The notes under the pieces are model-generated. The model did not search any database and was not told where the DNA came from. It worked only from the letters and a program-made list of their open reading frames with translations. From Isosphaeraceae bacterium (GTDB lineage: Bacteria > Planctomycetota > Planctomycetia > Isosphaerales > Isosphaeraceae), in the NCBI GenBank assembly GCA_025356475.1, contig JANXSX010000032.1:31681-95680 (forward strand): DNA of 64,000 bases, written 5' to 3'. The translations under genes were made by a program, and so were the position numbers. Numbering within the stretch: the first letter of the stretch is position 1; the number at the start of each line of letters is the position of its first letter. Positions 1 to 7,972 of the stretch are shown one piece after another.

Positions 1-566
1 GCCAGGGACTCAATAATCGTTACGGACTGGGACTTGGGCTTGGCATCAGTCATTGGGTCGTCAGTGCTCACGGTGGCACAATCGAAGCCATAAGCGGGGG
101 ACTGGGGCAAGGGGCTCGATTCGTGGTCGAACTTCAAACCATTACGAGCCCGATTCACGCCGGCGTGCATGCGAGCGTTGATCGTCGAGTCCTCCAATCA
201 CAACGACTACTCGTCGTCGACGATCATGAGGATACCCGTGAAGTCATCGCCACTGCCCTACGTCGCCGTGGCTATGAAGTCGATACCGCTTGCGGAGTAG
301 CGGAAGCTCTTGATCGTGGATTGTCTCAAGAGTACGACCTGCTCATCAGCGACATCGCACTCTCCGATGGGAGCGGACTCGACCTCATGGAACGACTGAA
401 GTTAGAGCGTGGTCTGCTGGGTATCGCCCTTTCGGGTTATTGCGACGACGACGATCAACTCCGCAGCCAGGAGGTCGGCTTCGTCGAATTCCTGCTCAAG
501 CCAGTCGATTTTGGCCGACTCCTCCAGGCCATTAAACGCGCGGTGGATTCCACGCAAAAAGCGTGA
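1..566 (+). CDS. Hybrid sensor histidine kinase, C-terminal part (partial)
   Basis: The open frame runs in from the left edge, so the start lies outside the window. The first ~40 residues hold the end of a HATPase domain, with a glycine-rich GLGLGLGIS box followed by the typical VVSAHGGTI segment. A receiver domain follows: acidic pair in LLVVDDHED, phosphoacceptor Asp in LLISDIALSDGSG and conserved Lys in LLKPVD. The order kinase-receiver indicates a hybrid kinase that passes phosphate internally or on to another protein. Sensor and dimerisation regions cannot be seen. A GTG at 123 could make a free-standing receiver, but the upstream frame is clearly kinase-like. The 3' end overlaps the convergent VOC gene by 35 bases. 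Confidence 0.85.
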   Translation, partial: QGLNNRYGLGLGLGISHWVVSAHGGTIEAISGGLGQGARFVVELQTITSPIHAGVHASVDRRVLQSQRLLVVDDHEDTREVIATALRRRGYEVDTACGVAEALDRGLSQEYDLLISDIALSDGSGLDLMERLKLERGLLGIALSGYCDDDDQLRSQEVGFVEFLLKPVDFGRLLQAIKRAVDSTQKA

Positions 567-900
567 TCAACGTGCCGTCAGGATCGATCAGCTTCGAAGA
601 CCGAAAACCCTCGAGGTCGTCTTCGATTTCAGAAATCTCGACTCCCAAAGACCGTAACCTTCCAAATTCCGCAGGGAGGTCAATCACCTCAAATGCGAGT
701 CGCACTCCTGAAACCTGGACGCTTGGACAGACCTTGAGGGCAAGTCGGGCATTTCCGGAAGCCAGGAGAGCGAACCCCCGGGCGTCGTCCAACAACTCGA
801 CCTCCAGGCCAAGGATCTCGTGATACCAAGCCAGAGAGCGAGATAGATCTTGGACCCACAACTCGACCATGAACAGACTTGGAATTTGAGTCTCCGTCAT
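532..900 (-). CDS. VOC (glyoxalase/bleomycin-resistance fold) family protein
   Basis: A 122-residue protein of the usual single-module VOC length. The start resembles VOC modules (FMVELWVQDLSRSLAWYHEI), the middle has a strand pattern with LGLEVELLDD and FALLASG, and the end has IDPDGTLITLFAW, the last beta-strand block. VOC modules bind a divalent metal and catalyse isomerisation, dioxygenation or thiol transfer, or bind drugs; substrate cannot be told from sequence. No strong ribosome-binding site precedes the ATG. It converges on the histidine kinase gene and overlaps its 3' end. Confidence 0.75.
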   Translation of the reverse strand: MTETQIPSLFMVELWVQDLSRSLAWYHEILGLEVELLDDARGFALLASGNARLALKVCPSVQVSGVRLAFEVIDLPAEFGRLRSLGVEISEIEDDLEGFRSSKLIDPDGTLITLFAWNPPRV

Positions 901-1011
901 TCGAGTATTCTGGTCGAAATGCGTGGGGTTGCCCAGTTGGCGTTGACCGAACTCGTCAAAGGACTAGAATTTTGGCCGGAGCGCTCTTTATTGTTGGAGA
1001 AGGATGAGTTG

Positions 1012-2472
1012 ATGGCCGACGAGTCGCACGAGAGTCTGGAATCGATCCGGCTGGAGAAACTTCGGCGGATCGAAGCGTTGGGGCTTGATCCCTGGGGCTC
1101 ACGCTTCGATGGCCACCAGCCCATCGCGGATGTCCGCCAGATACCGATTCCTGAAGGCGCGGAACGCGGCCCCAAGGTCCGAGTCGCTGGCCGGATCATG
1201 CTCCGGCGGGGTCAAGGAAAAGTCAACTTCCTGGAACTCCGAGACTGGACCGATCGAATCCAGATCTTTGTCGGTAAGAACCAGGTCGGTGAAGCAAGCT
1301 GGAACCTGGCTGCGGAACTTGACTTGAGCGATCTGCTCGGAGTTGATGGGGCCCTCGGCTACACTAAGACAGGCGAACTCACAATCTTCGCCGAGTCGTT
1401 GACATTCCTGGCCAAAAGTCTGGCTCCCCCACCCGAGAAGTGGCACGGGCTAACCGATCATGAGCAGCGGTCGCGCCAGCGTTACGTCGACCTGTTCAGC
1501 AACCCCGAATCGATGACGACCTTCCTCGGGCGAACCAAGGTTCTCGCGGCTTTCCGCAAGGTCATGGCCGAGCGAAGTTTCGTTGAAGTGGAAACGCCCA
1601 CGATGCAGGTCATTGCCGGCGGCGCGGCCGCTCGCCCCTTCATCACCCACCACAACACCCTCGACCTCGACCTCTTCCTGAGGATCGCTCCCGAACTTTA
1701 CCTCAAGAGATTACTCGTCGGTGGGATGGAACGCGTCTTCGAGATCGGCCGCGTCTATCGAAATGAGGGGATTAGCCCCAAGCATAACCCCGAGTTCACC
1801 ATGTTGGAGGCCTACCAGGCCTACGGCGACTACCACAGTATGATGGACTTGACCGAAGCACTCATCTCTGGCGCGGTTGAAGCTGTTGGCGGTGGCTTTG
1901 TCCGGCCCTGGGGCGAGTCCTCGGTCGATTTCACGCCCCCATGGCCACGACGAACCTATGCCGACCTGTTCCAGGAGCATGCGGGGGTCGATCCCACCGA
2001 TACTGTGGCGGTCCTGGCCAAGGCTGAGGAATTGGGGATGGCCACCACAGGTAAGGACCCCGACGTCGTCGTCAGCGAGATCTTCGAGCGGCTCGTCGAG
2101 GATTCCCTGATAGGCCCAATTTTCGTGATCGACTACCCGGCTGCGATCTGTCCTCTGACCAAGCGGAAGTCTTCAAACCCGCGAGTTGCTGAACGGTTTG
2201 AGCTCTTCGTACATGGGATGGAGCTGGCGAACGCGTACACAGAATTGAACGATCCCCTGCTTCAGGAATCGCTGTTCCGAACTCAGCTTGCAGGTCAGAA
2301 AGCCGAAGACTCGATGGCCAAAATGGACGACGACTTCGTACGGGCGTTAAAGCATGCGATGCCACCCGCAGGAGGCCTGGGGATCGGCATGGATCGGCTC
2401 TGTATGCTTCTGATGAACAAGTCAAATATTCGTGATGTCATCCTGTTTCCGCTGATGCGGCCGCAGGCCTGA
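1012..2472 (+). CDS. lysS: Lysyl-tRNA synthetase, class II
   Basis: Charges tRNA-Lys with lysine in the cytoplasm. The 486-residue protein has an N-terminal anticodon-binding OB fold (about residues 55-150, with VRVAGRIMLRRGQGKVNFLEL) and a class II catalytic core: motif 2 around residue 244 (FEIGRVYRNEG...NPEFTMLE) and motif 3 near residue 455 (GLGIGMDRLCMLL). The lysine-specific block MELANAYTELNDP is present. The frame stays open upstream to about 850, but the ATG at 1012 sits after an AAGGATGAG purine stretch and gives the family's usual N-terminus, so I chose it. The permease gene follows 62 bases downstream on the same strand. Confidence 0.95.
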   Translation: MADESHESLESIRLEKLRRIEALGLDPWGSRFDGHQPIADVRQIPIPEGAERGPKVRVAGRIMLRRGQGKVNFLELRDWTDRIQIFVGKNQVGEASWNLAAELDLSDLLGVDGALGYTKTGELTIFAESLTFLAKSLAPPPEKWHGLTDHEQRSRQRYVDLFSNPESMTTFLGRTKVLAAFRKVMAERSFVEVETPTMQVIAGGAAARPFITHHNTLDLDLFLRIAPELYLKRLLVGGMERVFEIGRVYRNEGISPKHNPEFTMLEAYQAYGDYHSMMDLTEALISGAVEAVGGGFVRPWGESSVDFTPPWPRRTYADLFQEHAGVDPTDTVAVLAKAEELGMATTGKDPDVVVSEIFERLVEDSLIGPIFVIDYPAAICPLTKRKSSNPRVAERFELFVHGMELANAYTELNDPLLQESLFRTQLAGQKAEDSMAKMDDDFVRALKHAMPPAGGLGIGMDRLCMLLMNKSNIRDVILFPLMRPQA

Positions 2473-2534
2473 TCGGTAGGATTGCAAGTGGGTGGAGCCC
2501 ACCTTTCGCGGGAACGCATGGAGGCGTGAGAGCG

Positions 2535-3953
2535 ATGTACAAATATCTGCTTTGCTGGCGTTACTTGCGGACACGCTACATCGCTCTTGCGAGCGTTGTC
2601 AGTGTCATGCTTGGGGTCGCCACTCTGATCGTCGTCAACTCGGTGATGGCCGGGTTCTCGGAAAAGATGCGCGATCGGCTGCACGGGGTACTGGCCGATG
2701 TCGTCGTCGGGTCGTGGGACCTCAACGGATTCTACGATCACGAGGAGGTCATGGCGCGTATCAAACAGGTCGTTGGCGACCAGGTTGAAGCGATGGCCCC
2801 GACCATGGAAACGGTCGGTTTTATGGAAATCAAAGCTGGGGGCCAAGGAACCATCACCCGCAGCGTTCAAGTTCACGGGATTCGCCCTCTCGAACGCGCC
2901 AAGACCGGCGACTTCGCTGAGTTTCTCGTCAACGACAAGCTGACAGACAAGGGTGAGTATGAGAGAATTCCACCCAGTTTTGAAGTGTCGCAGGAACTGA
3001 AAAAACTCTCCTCACCGGCGGGGAGCTTGTTGATGGAAGAGGCTGTCGACCCCGCGATGAAGGCAATTCTCGAAGAGCAGATGAATGAGGATGTGCCCGA
3101 CTTCGGAGCGATCGTAGGTTTTGCACTCTCCACGTCTCATTTCGAAGGTTCCGATCACTTCATGATCAAGCCGGGTTCACGAATCCGACTGACCTTCGCG
3201 GCTGCAGGATCGAAAATCACACCCGCCTACGACTCGTACACCACCGTCGGCTTCTTTAAGAGCGGGATGAGCGAGTACGATTCGACCCACGTTTATATTC
3301 CCCTCGAACGCATGCAGTACATGCGAAACCTTGGCGACGGCAAAGGACATGGGGCCGTTAACCAGATTCAGATCAAAGCCAAGCCGGGAGCGGACCTCGA
3401 CGAACTTGCCGCCAAAGTCCAACTCACTCTCGATCGGATGCGACCGCAATACTTCCGGGTCCAAACCTGGGAGCATATGCAGGGGTCACTCCTCGCCGCC
3501 GTGGCAGTGGAACAGAGTATTCTCAACATCCTCCTGTTCTTCATTATCGCCGTGGCTGGTTTCGGAATTTTGGCGATCTTCTTCATGATCGTGGTCGAAA
3601 AGACCCGCGATATCGGCATCCTCAAGGCCTTGGGTGCTAGCACCTCCGGGGTGCGAGGGATTTTCCTGGGTTATGGACTGCTCCTGGGCATCGTCGGGAG
3701 CGGCGTGGGGATGATCGGTGGCCTGCTCTTCGTCCGCTATATCAACGTCATCGAAGGTGGGTTGAGCAAGCTGACGGGCCGCAAGGTTTTCGATGACTCC
3801 ATCTACTATTTCAGCGAAATACCGACCCTGGTCCAACCTTGGACGGTGGTTTGGATCGTCGGAGGGGCTCTCTTTATCGCCGTAACTGCGAGTGTCTGGC
3901 CAGCACAACGCGCGGCCAAGCTCCACCCCGTGCGGGCTCTTCGGTTCGAGTGA
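2535..3953 (+). CDS. ABC transporter permease, LolC/LolE (FtsX-like) type
   Basis: A membrane permease of the MacB/FtsX type: an N-terminal helix (about residues 15-40, ALASVVSVMLGVATLIVVNS), a large extracytoplasmic domain, then three C-terminal helices from about residue 325 onward. The segment VVEKTRDIGILKALGAS is the coupling-helix signature of this class. With the ATPase encoded next it probably forms a lipoprotein- or lipid-extracting complex like LolCDE, or a MacB-like exporter. The frame begins at a GTG (2526) abutting GGAGGC; the ATG at 2535 has the better spacing. LolC and LolE cannot be separated by sequence, and one gene probably gives a homodimer. Confidence 0.88.
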   Translation: MYKYLLCWRYLRTRYIALASVVSVMLGVATLIVVNSVMAGFSEKMRDRLHGVLADVVVGSWDLNGFYDHEEVMARIKQVVGDQVEAMAPTMETVGFMEIKAGGQGTITRSVQVHGIRPLERAKTGDFAEFLVNDKLTDKGEYERIPPSFEVSQELKKLSSPAGSLLMEEAVDPAMKAILEEQMNEDVPDFGAIVGFALSTSHFEGSDHFMIKPGSRIRLTFAAAGSKITPAYDSYTTVGFFKSGMSEYDSTHVYIPLERMQYMRNLGDGKGHGAVNQIQIKAKPGADLDELAAKVQLTLDRMRPQYFRVQTWEHMQGSLLAAVAVEQSILNILLFFIIAVAGFGILAIFFMIVVEKTRDIGILKALGASTSGVRGIFLGYGLLLGIVGSGVGMIGGLLFVRYINVIEGGLSKLTGRKVFDDSIYYFSEIPTLVQPWTVVWIVGGALFIAVTASVWPAQRAAKLHPVRALRFE

Positions 3954-4029
3954 TCAGGTCGTCAGGTCGGAATCCCACATGGGAGACTTGAGGATCTCAG
4001 GTCTCCAAACTCAACTCAAGGAGGGTGTG

Positions 4030-4740
4030 ATGTCGATTCACCTTGCGGCCGAGGGACTCTTCAAGAGTTACCACAAGGGTCGAACAGAAGTCCCGGTTCT
4101 GCGCGGGGTTGATCTCGAAGTCGAACGGGGCGAGCTTGTCGCCGTGATCGGTTCAAGTGGATCAGGCAAGAGCACACTCATGCACTTGCTGGGCCTGCTC
4201 GATGGTCCCGATGCCGGGCAAGTCTTCCTTGACGGTCGGCGGATCGACAATGTCTCGGAACGGAATCGCGACGCGCTTCGGAATCAGACATTCGGTTTCA
4301 TCTTCCAGTTTTATCACCTGATGCCAGAGCTAAGCGCCCTTGAGAATGTAATGATGCCGCACCTGATCCGACAAAGTCTCTTCGGATACTTTAAGAATCG
4401 GACCCGTCTCAGGGCGGAAGCCGCGCACTTGCTCAAGCGCGTCGGGCTTGGCCATCGGCTCGATCACAAGCCCAATGAACTCTCTGGCGGCGAGTTGCAA
4501 CGGGCAGCGATCGCACGAGCTCTCTGTGGCGGCCCTGATATCGTGCTCGCGGACGAGCCGACCGGGAACCTCGACGCAGAAACCGGCCAGAGTATCCTTG
4601 AACTGTTGCGCGACTTGAACCGTGAGCGAGGGCTCACTATGATGATGGTTACCCACGACCCGCTGATCGCCGCGCAAGCCGATCGCATCGTCCGCCTCGT
4701 TGAGGGGCGGATCGAGGAGTGGTCCCCCGCCCTGGCCTGA
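4030..4740 (+). CDS. ABC transporter ATP-binding protein, LolD-like
   Basis: The 236-residue cytoplasmic ATPase of the transporter whose permease lies just upstream (76 bases). Visible motifs: Walker A GSSGSGKST (about residue 41), ABC signature LSGGELQRAAIARAL (about 151), Walker B IVLADEPTGNLDAETG (about 172), and the switch histidine in MMVTHDPL. The LADEPTGNLD form and the short length are typical of the LolD/MacB/FtsE group. The frame extends upstream into the permease gene, but the ATG at 4030 after AAGGAGGG is clearly the start. Confidence 0.92.
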   Translation: MSIHLAAEGLFKSYHKGRTEVPVLRGVDLEVERGELVAVIGSSGSGKSTLMHLLGLLDGPDAGQVFLDGRRIDNVSERNRDALRNQTFGFIFQFYHLMPELSALENVMMPHLIRQSLFGYFKNRTRLRAEAAHLLKRVGLGHRLDHKPNELSGGELQRAAIARALCGGPDIVLADEPTGNLDAETGQSILELLRDLNRERGLTMMMVTHDPLIAAQADRIVRLVEGRIEEWSPALA

Positions 4741-4791
4741 ACCAAACGGGCTTTCGTGGGCGGGGCGACGCCGCCAACGCCGGGGAAGCTT

Positions 4792-5652
4792 ATGAGTTTG
4801 AAGATTTATATCGGCGGCAAGCTCTACGATAAGGCCGACGCCAAGATCAGTGTCTACGACCACGGTCTACTCTACGGAGACGGCGTGTTCGAGGGGATTC
4901 GTGCCTACGCGGGCAAAGTCTTCCGCATGGCGGACCATGTCGATCGCCTTTACGACTCCGCAAAGGCGATCCATCTCGTCATCCCGATGTCGAAGGCCGA
5001 GATGGCCGAGGCGATCAATAGCACGATCAAGGTCAACAACCTGAGCGATGCCTATGTCCGCCTGGTTGTGACACGGGGCGCTGGAAGCCTCGGGCTCGAC
5101 CCACGCAGAACATCTGACCCCCAAGTCATCATCATCGCCGACTCAATCAGCCTCTACCCCGCTGAACTCTATGAGACCGGCCTGAAGATCGTCACCGCCG
5201 GCACAATGCGAAACCATCCGGGCGCTCTGAATCCTCGGATCAAATCGCTCAACTACCTGAACAACATACTTGCCAAGATCGAAGGTACCAACGCGGGCTG
5301 TCTCGAAGCCCTGATGCTCAATCATAAAGGTGAAATCGCCGAATGCACAGGCGATAATATCTTTATTATCAAGCATGGTGAAGTACACACTCCTTCGATT
5401 GACTCCGGGATTCTTGAAGGAATCACTCGCGATGCAGTGATTGAGATTGCCAGGAGCATCGGGCTGCAAGTGACCGAGCGGATTATGGACCGGCATGATG
5501 TCTACACCGCCGACGAGTGCTTCCTGACAGGAACCGCCGCCGAAGTGATCCCGGTGGTCGAGTGCGACGCCCGACCGATCGGCGATGGGACCCCTGGTCC
5601 GATCACGAAGGATCTGCTCAAGCGATTCCACCAGATTGCTCGGGAAGGCTAA
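4792..5652 (+). CDS. ilvE: Branched-chain amino acid aminotransferase (class IV PLP enzyme)
   Basis: Predicted to exchange amino groups between branched-chain amino acids and 2-oxoglutarate, the last step of valine, leucine and isoleucine synthesis. The 286-residue length fits fold-type IV aminotransferases. Signatures include YDHGLLYGDGVFEGIRAY near the N-terminus, the PLP lysine K151 in RIKSLNYLNN, and the phosphate-binding loop region GEIAECTGDNIFII, then SGILEGITRD and DECFLTGTAAEVIPV. The start is the ATG at 4792; the longer frame has no separate support. D-amino acid transaminases and 4-amino-4-deoxychorismate lyase share the fold, but the sequence reads as IlvE. It lies 51 bases behind the ABC ATPase gene. 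Confidence 0.88.
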   Translation: MSLKIYIGGKLYDKADAKISVYDHGLLYGDGVFEGIRAYAGKVFRMADHVDRLYDSAKAIHLVIPMSKAEMAEAINSTIKVNNLSDAYVRLVVTRGAGSLGLDPRRTSDPQVIIIADSISLYPAELYETGLKIVTAGTMRNHPGALNPRIKSLNYLNNILAKIEGTNAGCLEALMLNHKGEIAECTGDNIFIIKHGEVHTPSIDSGILEGITRDAVIEIARSIGLQVTERIMDRHDVYTADECFLTGTAAEVIPVVECDARPIGDGTPGPITKDLLKRFHQIAREG

Positions 5653-5746
5653 CGAATGGGGCTGTGTTCGTAGGGATTCCGAACTCAAAAGTCGATTATC
5701 AGGATCCTTGTTCTCGGAATCCTGCCCCTTGCGGAGACTTGCTCCC

Positions 5747-6193
5747 GTGACAACGATTCGCTCCATCCTGGCACCGACGGATTTTAGCCCGCACTCAACC
5801 CAAGCTGTTCGGTATGCCTGCGGGCTCGCCGCTCAGCTTGGTGCCACCCTCCACCTGCTCAATGTTCTGCCCGACATCGTCCCCGCCGGCCCCGACCTGA
5901 TGCTCGCCCCGACCCTTCCTCCTGAGTTCTATCAGCAGAGCGAGAATCAGTCCCGTCAGCAACTCCGGAAGCTTCTCGATCCTAGCTGGGGAATTCCGAA
6001 GGGGGTTGAGGTCGATATTCGTTGGGGTGGCGGTGTCGAGGGGATTGTCGATTATGCGACCGATCGCAAGATCGATTTGATCGTCGTCGCAACCCACGGT
6101 CGAACCGGTCTCCAGCATATGCTCATGGGTTCGATCGCGGAACGCATCGTTCGAGAATCACCCTGCCCGGTCCTGACCGTTCGGGCTGAGTGA
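5747..6193 (+). CDS. Universal stress protein (UspA family)
   Basis: A 148-residue single-domain Usp protein, the normal length. It begins with the family's first strand (TTIRSILAPTDFSPHSTQAV) and ends with the ATP-binding block THGRTGLQHMLMGSIAE followed by CPVLTVR. The glycine pattern suggests an ATP-binding member. These proteins are cytoplasmic and usually respond to starvation or stress. The GTG start at 5747 is chosen because it begins exactly at the conserved first strand; the frame further upstream overlaps ilvE and looks non-coding. Confidence 0.88.
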   Translation: MTTIRSILAPTDFSPHSTQAVRYACGLAAQLGATLHLLNVLPDIVPAGPDLMLAPTLPPEFYQQSENQSRQQLRKLLDPSWGIPKGVEVDIRWGGGVEGIVDYATDRKIDLIVVATHGRTGLQHMLMGSIAERIVRESPCPVLTVRAE

Positions 6194-6288
6194 GGCCTGT
6201 CACCAGCGGGCCTTCCCCCCACACCCAACTTCTTTGGAGTGAGGTGGGGCCCTCGTCGATTCGAAGCTGGCTGAGCCTCCTGGCGAGT

Positions 6289-6954
6289 TTACGCGTCGAA
6301 ATGCCTCCAGACCGAAGCGGGAAGGCCGGTCTTGGTAACATCTTTCCAATCGACAACAACATCGATCAAACCTGTGCCAATATCATAGACCCAACCGTGC
6401 AAACGCGGGATGCCACCCGACGTGTCGCGGGTCTTGCGGACCACCGTAAGGTGCATGAGATGCTCGACCTGACGACGCACATTTTCCTTGACGACTTCTC
6501 GGAGGAAGCTCTCTCGTTCCAGACTGGTACCACGTTCGGCAAGGGTTCGATTGATCGATAGGCCGGCTCGGGTGACGCTCATCAACCAATCACCGACGTA
6601 GCCATCCGGGGGATTCTCGGAACATGCCGCCGCCACACCTCCACACCCATAATGGCCGATGACGACAATATCGGGAATCTTCAGCGTCTCAATGGCGTAC
6701 TGCATGACTGCTGCCGTATTACTATCGTTTGGTGCCACGACGTTGGCAATATTGCGATGAACAAACAGGGTCCCAACCGCCTCGCCTAGCATGATCTCAA
6801 GGGGAATTCGCGAGTCGGAGCAACTAATCACAACCAGTCTGGGGCTCTGACCCTCCACGTGGCGAGCAAAGTATTCCGGGTCACGCTCCACTTGTCCTGC
6901 GGCCCAGAGTTGATTCAGTTCGAGGAGGTCGGCGAGCGGGTCGGACTCAGGCAT
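6289..6954 (-). CDS. Beta-class carbonic anhydrase
   Basis: Interconverts CO2 and bicarbonate. The four zinc-site residues of beta-class enzymes are visible: C45 and D47 in the CSDSR motif, then H101 and C104 in GHYGCGG; R49 forms the Asp-Arg dyad. The 221-residue length is typical, and no signal peptide is present, so it should be cytoplasmic. It is convergent with the universal stress gene and divergent from the NUDIX gene. The ribosome-binding site before the ATG is weak. Confidence 0.93.
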   Translation of the reverse strand: MPESDPLADLLELNQLWAAGQVERDPEYFARHVEGQSPRLVVISCSDSRIPLEIMLGEAVGTLFVHRNIANVVAPNDSNTAAVMQYAIETLKIPDIVVIGHYGCGGVAAACSENPPDGYVGDWLMSVTRAGLSINRTLAERGTSLERESFLREVVKENVRRQVEHLMHLTVVRKTRDTSGGIPRLHGWVYDIGTGLIDVVVDWKDVTKTGLPASVWRHFDA

Positions 6955-7028
6955 GGGTGTGGCGTCCGCAATGCTGGATGGCTACATTAAACAGAACGAT
7001 GAGTCAGTCTACCGCGCAGAGGTTCTCC

Positions 7029-7571
7029 ATGGCGGATTCTCAGGATCTCGAACGGCGAGTCATCTATCGCGGCAAGAAAATTGATCTTGCCTTGCAAACC
7101 GTAAGCCTGGCCGATGGCTCGACTGCGGAACGCGAAGTTGTAATCCATCGCGGAGCGGTGGCACTCTTGCCGATGGTCAGTGAAGACCATGTCTGCCTAA
7201 TCATGAATCATCGCTACACGATCCAGAAGAGACTCCTTGAAGTCCCCGCTGGAACGATCGACCCAGGTGAATCTCCCGACCTGACAGCCGGTCGGGAATT
7301 GACCGAAGAGACGGGCTATTCCGCAGGTCGAATGGAACGAGTCGCCGAGTGGTGGGTCTCGCCTGGTGTCATGAACGAGCGCATGTACCTTTACGTGTGC
7401 CGCGACCTCGTTCTTGGTCAGTCTGATCATCAACTCGACGAGCAACTGGAACCGGTGATCGTGCCTTGGAAAGACGCGGTGGAGATGGTCTTGGACGGTC
7501 GGATCGACGATGCCAAGTCCATGTTGGCGATCCTTTGGCATGATCGTGCTCGCAAATCAGCTAGAAACTAA
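7029..7571 (+). CDS. NUDIX hydrolase, ADP-ribose pyrophosphatase-like
   Basis: The NUDIX box GX5EX7REUXEEXGU is complete from about residue 75 (GTIDPGE...RELTEETGY). The preceding text (VVIHRGAVALLPMV, NHRYTIQKRLLEVPAGTID) matches the ADP-ribose pyrophosphatase subgroup, which splits ADP-ribose to AMP and ribose 5-phosphate. The 180-residue product starts at the ATG at 7029, six bases after AGAGG. In-frame upstream starts (6957, 6999) would add residues without family likeness and run close to the divergent carbonic anhydrase start. The exact substrate is inferred from subgroup resemblance only. Confidence 0.85.
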   Translation: MADSQDLERRVIYRGKKIDLALQTVSLADGSTAEREVVIHRGAVALLPMVSEDHVCLIMNHRYTIQKRLLEVPAGTIDPGESPDLTAGRELTEETGYSAGRMERVAEWWVSPGVMNERMYLYVCRDLVLGQSDHQLDEQLEPVIVPWKDAVEMVLDGRIDDAKSMLAILWHDRARKSARN

Positions 7572-7594
7572 GCTCACTTTCAGGATGAACCCGG

Positions 7595-7969
7595 ATGTCA
7601 ACACACCTCCAGACGATACTTCCGGCGGTCTCTCCAGAAACCTTTGGTGTTTTCGAGGTCTTGCAACTAACTCGTGGAACGGCGCTGGACTCGATTGTCG
7701 CGGCCGACTGGGTGACAATGTCACCCGGAAAGACGTCGGAGATCCATCGCCATAATGAGGCTGAGACAGTGCTGTGGATTATTGAGGGGACGGGCATTGT
7801 GGTGGTCGACGGAATGGATTTCCACGTTGCCAAAGGGGCACGATTGGCGATCGGTAAGGGGTGTTTCCACGGAGTTCGTACCGACCTAGATTCGCTAACT
7901 TTCTTGTCGGTCCAATCGCCGCCGATCCTCGACCATGACCACGGAACACTCGACCTCGAGTTGCTCTGA
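7595..7969 (+). CDS. Small cupin-domain protein
   Basis: A 124-residue single-domain cupin. Motif 1 is represented by MSPGKTSEIHRHNEAETVLWIIEGTG (first metal ligands HRHNEAE) and motif 2 by AIGKGCFHGVRT. The pattern predicts a beta-barrel with a metal site but no specific reaction. It lies 23 bases after the NUDIX gene, behind an AGGA stretch, so the two may be co-transcribed. It ends four bases before the convergent glycosyltransferase gene. Confidence 0.78.
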   Translation: MSTHLQTILPAVSPETFGVFEVLQLTRGTALDSIVAADWVTMSPGKTSEIHRHNEAETVLWIIEGTGIVVVDGMDFHVAKGARLAIGKGCFHGVRTDLDSLTFLSVQSPPILDHDHGTLDLELL

Positions 7970-7972
7970 CGG

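Noticed and set aside
6200..6260. G/C-rich complementary runs between the stress protein and carbonic anhydrase genes
   Set aside because: Pairing is imperfect and no T-tract follows, so I do not call a terminator.
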